Source: CAZWUZ01 sp964637655 [NCBI: uncultured bacterium]
Lineage (GTDB): Bacteria > DAOPZR01
Length of the DNA stretch: 17,410 nt
Assembly (NCBI GenBank): GCA_964637655.1
Contig: CAZWUZ010000039.1
Location: 1 to 17,410 of the forward strand
Direction: 5' to 3'
The position numbers and the translations under genes are program-made. The notes beneath the pieces are model-generated. The model was not told the DNA's origin, did not search any database, and was given only the letters and a program-made list of their open reading frames with translations. This document shows, in pieces, positions 7,437 to 13,867 of this stretch (position 1 is the stretch's first letter; every line of letters begins with the position of its first letter).

Positions 7437-9112
7437 TTCACGCAGGTGACTTCACCGTCGGGAACCTCGATAGTGAAATCCACGCCGAAGCCGCCACCAC
7501 GGTTGTTGACCCGCAGCAGCAGTTCATTGTCGCCCGCCCGCAGTTCCAGTTCCTGCCGGCGGTTCGGGGCCGGCAGCCACTGCGTGGCGTTGTCCAGCCG
7601 CACCCGCTCGCTGTTGAGCAGCACAATGCATCCGTCATCGCTGGCGTAGCGTAGGATGGCCGTGCCGGATGCCGCTGCCCGCAGGCGCACCCGCACGTAG
7701 CACACACTGTTGGCCGGGTTGCCCAGCAGGCGGGCCAGATCGAACCGGCCGGTCCCCGCCACACGACGCCAGGTCACGTCCCCCTGCTCCGGCGGATAGG
7801 CGGCGGAAAAATCACCTGTTGCCGGGTAGACGGGCGACAGTTCCACCGCGGCAAGCGGCACGATGTGCGCCGGGCGCAGCGTGCAGGGATAGGTTTCCGG
7901 CTGCGCCTGCCGCCGCACCTCGGCAAACAGCGCGCTGTTGTATTCCTCCTGCGCCTCGCGCAGACGCTGGAATGCCGGCATGGCCTCCTGCCACGCTTCC
8001 GCTTCATTGCCGAATTTCCGCCAGGCCAGCTTCTGCATGGCAAAGATATGGCTGATGACCTGCTGCAGCGCTTTGGCCTGCACGCACCAGGGTGCTTCAT
8101 CGAGCAGCGCCAGGTCAGCCCCGTCAGCAAGCCGCGCGGCGGTGAATGCCGCCAGTTCACGCCCCGCCACGCTCAGCACCGCGCCGTGCGGAAAGGCAGC
8201 GGTATCGGCCTGCAGGCGGAAGCGGTTGCACTCCTCCTGCAAGGGCACGAGGTCGAGCAACTGCCGCGCTTCCGGCGGAACGTAAAAGGGGATCCCGGCC
8301 GGCAGCAGGGTGAACCGCACCGTGCCGTCATCCTGCGCTGACACCTCTGTCAGTCGCCCGGTTGCCGCGGTCGCTGTACGCGCCCCGACCGTTATGTCAG
8401 CCACTGCCGGCGGCACGGCCAGGCGCCGCATGATGGTATAGGCCAGCAGCAGGTGGCCGGGGACATCAGGATGCGTCCCGTCACTGATCAGCGTGGCGCC
8501 CGGATAGGTTTCCTTGTACTGGCGCTGCCAGGCCCGCAGCGGGGTGAACACGTCGATCGCCGTCAGGCCGTCCTGCCCGGCAAACACGGTCAGTTCCGCC
8601 GACAACCCTGCCAGTGTCTCGTTGTACACGTCCCCCTGCGGATGGATCGCGTAATCCACCGGCGAGGGCGTCAGCAGCACGGGCGTGGCCCCGTTGGCAA
8701 TCACGCGACGCGTCAGCCGGCTGGCATGGCGCAGGTAGGCGTGGCGGCGGCGCGCGTCAGGCGGTTCGTAGCCGCCGTCATTCATGCCGAACGCGATAAA
8801 GACCAGGTCGGGGTCAAGCGGTTCGACATCGGCCGCGTAACGCCGGTCGCCGTCGCGGGCGGTGTCGCTGGTCAGCCCCCGGTTGTAGAAGCGGAATTCC
8901 CGGTCGGGAAAACGGCCCGCGATATAACTGGAAACCAGCAGCGGCCAGACATCGGCCTCGGTGATGCTGTCCCCGAAAAAGACGATGGTCGGACAGCCGC
9001 TGGCCGGCACACGTTCGAAATCCAGCAGCCGCGCCCGCCCGTCATTGCGCACCAGCAGCAGGGTAAGCAGCAGCATGCCGCCCAGCGCATATCTGCCGTA
9101 TCGTCGCCTCAT
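7433..9112 (-). CDS. Membrane-anchored or secreted SGNH/GDSL-type hydrolase with C-terminal beta domain
   Basis: Starting at ATG 9112 the protein has 559 residues. An N-terminal basic-hydrophobic segment (MRRRYGRYALGGMLLLTLLLV) is a signal peptide or anchor. All SGNH blocks are visible: GDS at residues 47-49 (FFGDSITEA), the block II Gly in NRGL (79), GMND at 109-112 and DGTHP at 211-215, giving the catalytic Ser, Gly, Asn and Asp-His. This predicts an esterase or lipase acting on acyl or acetyl esters outside the cytoplasm. Residues about 230-420 hold a second region, and the C-terminus (about 455-559) resembles a PA14-like or sugar-binding beta domain (ILRYASDDGC, ELRAGDNELLLRVNN). The longer frame to 9190 would start inside a candidate promoter, so 9112 is preferred; a GGGAAGAG site precedes it. 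Confidence 0.88.
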   Translation of the reverse strand: MRRRYGRYALGGMLLLTLLLVRNDGRARLLDFERVPASGCPTIVFFGDSITEADVWPLLVSSYIAGRFPDREFRFYNRGLTSDTARDGDRRYAADVEPLDPDLVFIAFGMNDGGYEPPDARRRHAYLRHASRLTRRVIANGATPVLLTPSPVDYAIHPQGDVYNETLAGLSAELTVFAGQDGLTAIDVFTPLRAWQRQYKETYPGATLISDGTHPDVPGHLLLAYTIMRRLAVPPAVADITVGARTATAATGRLTEVSAQDDGTVRFTLLPAGIPFYVPPEARQLLDLVPLQEECNRFRLQADTAAFPHGAVLSVAGRELAAFTAARLADGADLALLDEAPWCVQAKALQQVISHIFAMQKLAWRKFGNEAEAWQEAMPAFQRLREAQEEYNSALFAEVRRQAQPETYPCTLRPAHIVPLAAVELSPVYPATGDFSAAYPPEQGDVTWRRVAGTGRFDLARLLGNPANSVCYVRVRLRAAASGTAILRYASDDGCIVLLNSERVRLDNATQWLPAPNRRQELELRAGDNELLLRVNNRGGGFGVDFTIEVPDGEVTCVN

Positions 9113-9180
9113 CGTTCTGACTCTTCCCGGAATGAACCGCCCTGCTGTACCATGTTCACCGCCACCTACCCGTTCGCCGC

Positions 9181-9209
9181 ATCGTAGCACCCTGACCGAT
9201 AGCGGTCAA
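9181..9209 (-). promoter_or_regulatory. Candidate sigma-70 promoter for the SGNH hydrolase gene
   Basis: On the minus strand TTGACC (9209-9204) and TACGAT (9186-9181) are separated by exactly 17 bases. The -35 matches five of six and the -10 four of six. Transcription would start near 9174, 62 nt before the ATG at 9112. It overlaps the end of the upstream operon and its hairpin. Confidence 0.5.
9193..9208 (-). terminator. Hairpin at end of the long minus-strand run
   Basis: Arms TGACCG (9193-9198) and CGGTCA (9203-9208) close a 4-base loop. The stop codon of the 81-aa gene (9206-9208) lies in the arm, just as in the 7413-7436 hairpin. There is no T-run. It overlaps the -35 of the next promoter. 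Confidence 0.35.
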
Positions 9210-9451
9210 CGTGCCTTGCCCCTTACCCGCTTCTTCCTCCCCTGCCCCGTGCACGGCACAGCCAGCGTGGTGCAGGGCGAGTCCCTGACCAGCGTCGGCA
9301 GGATTTTTGACAGGACCCAGCCGTTCGTACGCAGGTAGCATTTGCCGTTCACTTCCATCCGCCATGGCCGGACCGGGTCGGCGCTCGGCACGAAGACCCT
9401 CACCATTTTTCCGCCGCGATATTGTTCGATGATGCATTCGCAGTTTTTCAT
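9206..9451 (-). CDS. Small basic Cys-containing protein of unknown function
   Basis: An 81-aa protein (MKNCECIIEQYRGG at the start, RKKRVRGKAR at the end) with five cysteines (NCECI, GKCYL, SPCTT, VPCTG). The middle PWRMEVNGKCYLRTNGWVL could be a compact beta domain. The start at 9451 is chosen because GAAAGGT (a good Shine-Dalgarno) lies 9-15 bases upstream, overlapping the stop codon of the lipoprotein gene. A longer in-frame reading to 9766 is antisense-style overlap of that gene and is rejected. It is the last gene of the operon. I recognise no family; the highly basic tail could favour binding of nucleic acid or another acidic partner, but this is speculation. Confidence 0.65.
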   Translation of the reverse strand: MKNCECIIEQYRGGKMVRVFVPSADPVRPWRMEVNGKCYLRTNGWVLSKILPTLVRDSPCTTLAVPCTGQGRKKRVRGKAR

Positions 9452-9465
9452 TTTCTGATGACCTT

Positions 9466-10989
9466 TCACTTGCCAGGCCGCAGGCGCATGGAACGTGCCG
9501 GTGGCAGATGGCGGGTGCGCATTTCTGCCAGTGTGCCGTCCGTCTCCATCGTCGCCATGGCAGCCCGCCAGCGTTTCACGATAGCCGGTGGCGTGGCGTG
9601 CGAAAATGCCACGTCGACTGAAAACTCCTCCGGGTACGCGATAATTCCAGACCGTGAACGATACCCTGAGCTGGAAAGAGCGGCATCGACCGTCATCTCG
9701 TCCAGCAGGTACAGGTCCGCTCCGGCGTACTTGAACAACTGGATGGCGCTCACCGCGCTGGTGCACGAGATCAGATTGACAAAGCCCTGCGACCGCAGCG
9801 CGTCAGCTGCATCGGAATGTGCCACCACGGCGATGCGCGGCTTCACTTTCAGGTCGTCGAGCGAATTGAAGCGCAGGCAGGATATTCGCGGCAGGCCCGG
9901 GTTGCGGTTCCAGCGGGGTGAATTGAGCGCCATGCCGTTATGGTACATCATATAGTCCCCGTACAACGCGTCGCGACTGCGTGCCACGGTTCCCGCCCAC
10001 TGATACTGCGTGTCACGCGCCGCCGTATGACGCAACCCCGCCAGCGCAACATACGGGTGGTGTTCTGCCAGTTCGCGCGCGTCCGCCCGCTCCAGCAGGG
10101 TAATGCTCGCTGCCATGCCCGTACGCCGCATCACCTCGCGCGCCGCTTCAGGATACAATCCATCGATGCCGTGTTCTGTCGCGTATGCCAGCGGCGGGTC
10201 ATGTTCGACGAGCAGCAGCACTTCGCCCGGTACCGGCTGCCCGGGATGATACGGTTCATACAGGGCGGCAAATGATCCCTCGCGCTGCAGCGCGACCAGT
10301 TCCGCCTGCCAGGCCGCCACTTCTGCATCAGGCGTTTCGCGCGGAAAGGCCAGGTAGCGCGGTTCCGTGACGATTGTGCCGGAAACAACCACCTCGCCCC
10401 GCCCGAAACCGGCCTGCCGCAACTGTTCTGTCGCCGTCACCGCGTCAATGAGCAGCAGATCGATTTCTCCCGCTTGCAGTGCCTCCAGCGCCACGCGTTC
10501 ACCGGCATAGTATCTGCCCGCACAATAGCCGCGTGCTGTCAGTAACTCACTGCCGCGCTCCCCGGCATACGCAATAAGATGCTTCTCCTTTTCGTACGGC
10601 AGCGCCGTGAGTGCAGGTGTCGAATCGGTACGCGCGGTCAGCAGATACGAGGTCAGGGCCACGGGACCGACCCAGCGGAACTGTGTCTCGTTCTCCGCTG
10701 TACGCACCATGGAGAGCATCACCGTCCGGGACTCCTCACCGGGGCCGGGTGCTGTTGCGCCGACCGAAACGTCGGCTATCCCCCCGCGGCGCCGGCAAAG
10801 TGTGCGCACCATATCGACGGTGCTTCCCTGCAATTGCGTGCCCGTCCGGTACTGCAGCGGATACTCCTCCGTTCCGGCAAACGTCAGAGCGGGCGCAGCG
10901 GGCACCGCCGCCGCCGTCAGTGCGCACCCGGCCAGCTGGATACCCAGCACACCTGCTGCCAGCAGGCGGCACAGGCATGTGCCGGTCAT
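9466..10989 (-). CDS. Lipoprotein with two tandem SBP3-like solute-binding domains
   Basis: A 507-aa protein with a lipobox (LAGC, lipidated Cys at residue 22 after a hydrophobic stretch), so it is probably anchored in the periplasm. Residues about 35-255 and 257-495 look like two copies of an SBP family 3 (amino-acid-binding type) fold. Each has a motif of the kind GLYPEAAREVMRRTG or STVDMVRTLCRRRGG, a pair of hinge strands, and an ending like EVAAWQAELVALQREGSFAALYEPY or IVKRWRAAMATMETDGTLAEM. Tandem fusions can act as sensor domains or transport proteins, but no permease is nearby and there is no TM helix beyond the lipobox. The start overlaps the previous stop (ATGA), showing translational coupling with the radical SAM gene. 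Function inferred from fold only. Confidence 0.8.
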   Translation of the reverse strand: MTGTCLCRLLAAGVLGIQLAGCALTAAAVPAAPALTFAGTEEYPLQYRTGTQLQGSTVDMVRTLCRRRGGIADVSVGATAPGPGEESRTVMLSMVRTAENETQFRWVGPVALTSYLLTARTDSTPALTALPYEKEKHLIAYAGERGSELLTARGYCAGRYYAGERVALEALQAGEIDLLLIDAVTATEQLRQAGFGRGEVVVSGTIVTEPRYLAFPRETPDAEVAAWQAELVALQREGSFAALYEPYHPGQPVPGEVLLLVEHDPPLAYATEHGIDGLYPEAAREVMRRTGMAASITLLERADARELAEHHPYVALAGLRHTAARDTQYQWAGTVARSRDALYGDYMMYHNGMALNSPRWNRNPGLPRISCLRFNSLDDLKVKPRIAVVAHSDAADALRSQGFVNLISCTSAVSAIQLFKYAGADLYLLDEMTVDAALSSSGYRSRSGIIAYPEEFSVDVAFSHATPPAIVKRWRAAMATMETDGTLAEMRTRHLPPARSMRLRPGK

Positions 10990-12194
10990 GCGCTGCGTAC
11001 CTGGCGCTGCCAGTCGGCCATGCGGCGCGCGAGGATGCGCTGTTTCTCCCAGTCACCCTGCACATTGCCGCCCTTGGCTAGGCGGCGCAGCTCATCGAGG
11101 AACGGCAGTTCCGGCTCCACCGGATACTCCCCCATCCACGGGGTGCCCGGCAGCGGCAGGAAATAGTGCCCCTGCACGCGCATCTTCGTCTTCGGCTGCA
11201 GGCGGTGAATCTGTTCGAGCATCGCCTGCCGGTCCTCCGGGGTCTCCCCCGGCATGCCGAACACATAGTCGACGATGGGAATGAAGCCTGCCTCGGCGAG
11301 ACGGCAGGCGGCCTCCTCGACCGCCGCCGCGGTATGCCCACGGTTGGCGCGCTGCAGCAACCCGTCAGTCGCCGCCTGCGCCCCGATGGAGACCGTATTG
11401 TTCGAACACTCTTCGCGCATCAGTGCCACCGCCTCCGCCGTCACGTACTCGGGGCGCAGTTCGCCCGGGTAGGCACCGAAGATGATGTCCTTGATATTCG
11501 CCCCTCGGCAGACGGCAAAGAGTTCGCGGATGGCGTCGAGGTTCGGCTGCGTGCCCTTCGCATGGAAGCCGAGCGCGTTGGGGCTCAGCGCGGTAAAACG
11601 CCGGCGCCCGAGATCGACCTGCTCCGCCAGCCATGGGGCAAGCGCGGCCGGGGTGCGGTGACGCGGCGGATGCGCAAAGAGGTGCGGCGTCTGGCAGTAG
11701 TTGCACTGGTAGGCGCAGCCGCGGGTGATTTCTGTCGGGGCGAACCACTCCCCCGTACGCGCCAGCGGCGGCACCTCGTCGAGCACCACTGGATGGTCCG
11801 GCACAACAATGCGCGGCCAGTCGCGCTTCCCGCCGAGGACATATTCCTCCCAGAATGCGGGAAAGGTCAGTTCGCACTCACCGACGAAGACGGTGTCGGC
11901 GCCCGCGGCGAGCACCGTTTCCGGCAGCGCGCTCGGGTGCGGACCACCGGCGATGATGCGCGCGTCAGGCCGCGTCTTCCGCAACGCGGCAATTTCGTCA
12001 CGCGTCTCCTCCCACATCGTGCTCATGAACGAATACATGACGAGCGGCTGTTCGGACATGCCGACCGCAACAATGAGTTGCTTGTAGGAGCGCGCGATAT
12101 GCCACGGGTGCGGCTCGGGGAGATGCTCGAGCACGGCCATCAGGCGGTGCAGGGTGAAGCGGTTGAACTCGTTGCAACGCATAATGACGTCCAT
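10986..12194 (-). CDS. B12-binding domain radical SAM protein (MJ_1487-like)
   Basis: A 402-aa protein starting at ATG 12194, two bases past the stop of the PorV-TPR gene; a longer frame to 12374 overlaps that gene and is rejected. The N-terminal cobalamin-binding-like region (about residues 1-120, RIIAGGPHPSALPETVLAAGADTV) lacks a DxHxxG motif. The radical SAM motif is CAYQCNYC (C160, C164, C167). Later segments (FGMPGETPED, YFLPLPGTPW) are family-typical. The layout recalls the MJ_1487-like B12/radical SAM family (TIGR04013) as I remember it, not verified. The substrate is unknown. It sits between a PorV-like protein and a tandem binding lipoprotein, so it may modify an envelope substrate; inference only. 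Confidence 0.88.
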   Translation of the reverse strand: MDVIMRCNEFNRFTLHRLMAVLEHLPEPHPWHIARSYKQLIVAVGMSEQPLVMYSFMSTMWEETRDEIAALRKTRPDARIIAGGPHPSALPETVLAAGADTVFVGECELTFPAFWEEYVLGGKRDWPRIVVPDHPVVLDEVPPLARTGEWFAPTEITRGCAYQCNYCQTPHLFAHPPRHRTPAALAPWLAEQVDLGRRRFTALSPNALGFHAKGTQPNLDAIRELFAVCRGANIKDIIFGAYPGELRPEYVTAEAVALMREECSNNTVSIGAQAATDGLLQRANRGHTAAAVEEAACRLAEAGFIPIVDYVFGMPGETPEDRQAMLEQIHRLQPKTKMRVQGHYFLPLPGTPWMGEYPVEPELPFLDELRRLAKGGNVQGDWEKQRILARRMADWQRQVRSA

Positions 12195-12196
12195 CG

Positions 12197-13618
12197 TCAG
12201 TACCCCATCCGGCGCAATTCCTCGCGGTTGCGGCGCGCCACCTCGCACTGCGGATCGAGCGCCAGCGCCTTCTCCCAGAGGAGCGCAGCGCTTTCGTATT
12301 CCCCGAGCTGGAACGCGGCGGCGCCCAGGTTGACCATCGCCTCGACCGAATTCGGGTTGAGCACCAGCGCGCACATAAAGGCGGTATCGGCGGCATCGTA
12401 CTGCGCGACCTGGTACGCGGCATGCCCCAGCTGGTAGTAAGCGAGATAGTTGTGCGGGTCGAGCGCGAGCACCGCGCGGCAGCGTTCCGCCGCGTGCCAG
12501 AACTGTCCGGCGCGCGTGAACGCTTCACCCTCGCGCAGCAGACGGTCGATTTCGGGCGGCGGGGATTCGGCAGCAGGCGCCGCCGGTGCGGGAGCGACAA
12601 CCGGTGCGGCTGGCTGTCGCGCCGGAACCGGTACCGGTGCAGGTGCCGGCACTTCTTCTGCCGCAGCGCCACCCCAGGCAACGGTGAGCGAGACCGCATG
12701 ACGGTCATCGGCATGCGCCCGGCAGGTGGCGGCATAGTCAACCGCCAGGTACGGAAAGGCAAAACCAATACCGCCGGTAAGCGCGCGGCCTTCACTCTCC
12801 CCGATACGCCAGCCGCCGCGCAACGCCAGCCACGGCAGCGGCAGCACTTCGATTCCCATGCGAAAGCCGGTCTCTTCATGACGCGGCTTGACCGCTTCGA
12901 CGTTCAGGCGCAGGCGGTCAGGCCACACAAACAGCGAGGTGCCGACCGCAACTTCCGTCGGCAGTTCAACCGTCCCGGTGTCATGTTTCAGTTGCGGCCC
13001 AGCCTGCCTCACGGCGAAACCCGCGTACCAGTCGCGGCCGGCATCGACCAGCATGAGCAGGCCGGCATCGCCGCTCCAGCCGTCCTGTCGTGTCCCGTCA
13101 GTGGTCAGGCGCAGGTAGCGCCCGGTCAGCCCGCAGGCGAAACGCTCCGTCAGCGGCAGTGCGCCCGTCAGCGCCACCTGTTGCGTGCGCACGTCATGCA
13201 GGGCATTGCCTGACGGGTCGGCCGGCGTGCGCTGCCGCACGGCGTCCGCTTCGTCCTGCCCGGCGAGCAGCGCCAGGCGCAGGCGCCCGGCATACCACAA
13301 CGCACCCGCAGTTCCCTGCCGGCCGTCGTCATCATACACATACCCGACGGTGCCCTCATGCTGCACCGCCGCGGCGATGGCGGCAGGATTGGCGGCGGCA
13401 AAATCCAGGCCGCCGCTGCGCGCCACACCCGCCCCTCCCTGCCCGGCAACTGCCGGCGACGCATCACTGCACACGCCGGCACACACCGGCGTCGTTCCCG
13501 CTCCGCGCGCAGCGAACGGTACCATAGCCAGTACCAGTCCCCACCACGCGAACATGAACAATGTGCCGCGCCGGCCGCGGCACGAAGCCGCGGCCGGCCA
13601 CACCGGACGTTCCGGCAT
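12197..13618 (-). CDS. PorV/UPF0164-like outer-membrane barrel fused to TPR repeats
   Basis: A 473-aa protein. Hydrophobic residues 22-38 after a basic RGRRG make a signal peptide. The mature start has GQGGAGVARSGG..AAANPAAIA (about residues 59-81), the PorV/UPF0164 opening pattern. Alternating beta strands to about residue 315 (GLLMLVDAGRDWYAGFAV, LRLNVEAVKPR, GGIGFAFPYLAVDYA) suggest an outer-membrane barrel. A Pro/Ala linker (about 320-355) leads to three TPR units (about 360-465) with typical A, G, Y, A and P positions. ATG 13618 supplies the basic n-region; ATG 13555 would give a signal without it and neither has a clear Shine-Dalgarno, so the start is uncertain. It lies directly before the second radical SAM gene. 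Confidence 0.8.
   Translation of the reverse strand: MPERPVWPAAASCRGRRGTLFMFAWWGLVLAMVPFAARGAGTTPVCAGVCSDASPAVAGQGGAGVARSGGLDFAAANPAAIAAAVQHEGTVGYVYDDDGRQGTAGALWYAGRLRLALLAGQDEADAVRQRTPADPSGNALHDVRTQQVALTGALPLTERFACGLTGRYLRLTTDGTRQDGWSGDAGLLMLVDAGRDWYAGFAVRQAGPQLKHDTGTVELPTEVAVGTSLFVWPDRLRLNVEAVKPRHEETGFRMGIEVLPLPWLALRGGWRIGESEGRALTGGIGFAFPYLAVDYAATCRAHADDRHAVSLTVAWGGAAAEEVPAPAPVPVPARQPAAPVVAPAPAAPAAESPPPEIDRLLREGEAFTRAGQFWHAAERCRAVLALDPHNYLAYYQLGHAAYQVAQYDAADTAFMCALVLNPNSVEAMVNLGAAAFQLGEYESAALLWEKALALDPQCEVARRNREELRRMGY
13570..13598. repeat. Perfect 11-bp inverted repeat near the PorV-TPR start
   Basis: Arms at 13570-13580 and 13588-13598, made of mixed GGCC and CCGG steps, enclose the 7-base loop CACGAAG. 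If the gene begins at 13555 this is a leader hairpin; if at 13618 it is within codons 7-17. Either way it is a very GC-rich stem at the translation start. Confidence 0.6.
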
Positions 13619-13644
13619 GCAATTGTGCGGAAAGTGTGATCAGT

Positions 13645-13797
13645 TCAGAGTTTGGCGCCGATTTTGAACATCTTGGTGCCGCACTTGGGGCACTTGCCCT
13701 GAACGGCCGGCTTGCCGTTCTTCATGGTGACCTGCTGCGGTTCCTGCATCTCGGCTTTCGCCTTGCACTTCATGCAATACCCTTCAACCTGTGCCAT
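13645..13797 (-). CDS. DUF5679-like zinc-ribbon protein
   Basis: A 50-aa protein with two CxxC knuckles, YCMKCKAK near the start (Cys 8 and 11) and KCPKCGTK (Cys 36 and 39). Between them is the sequence VTMKNGKPAVQGK. This is the DUF5679 pattern (C-x2-C, turn with an NG, then C-x2-C), predicted to bind one Zn ion. Family members are small and mostly of unknown function. The ATG at 13797 has a GGGAGGGG Shine-Dalgarno 4 bases upstream (13802-13809). The stop lies 26 bases before the PorV-TPR start. It is too short for many gene finders. Confidence 0.88.
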   Translation of the reverse strand: MAQVEGYCMKCKAKAEMQEPQQVTMKNGKPAVQGKCPKCGTKMFKIGAKL

Positions 13798-13867
13798 AGT
13801 TCCCCTCCCAGAGAAAGTGTCTGCGCTTTCGGCAGCACCGGCATCATGCCATTATTCGCCCGCCACG

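Noticed and set aside
9452-9766. Upstream extension of the 81-aa gene
   Set aside because: It overlaps the lipoprotein gene in another frame, and a proper ribosome binding site sits before the internal ATG at 9451.
11166-12437. A plus-strand open frame of about 423 codons
   Set aside because: Antisense to the second radical SAM gene; composition biased and no domains.
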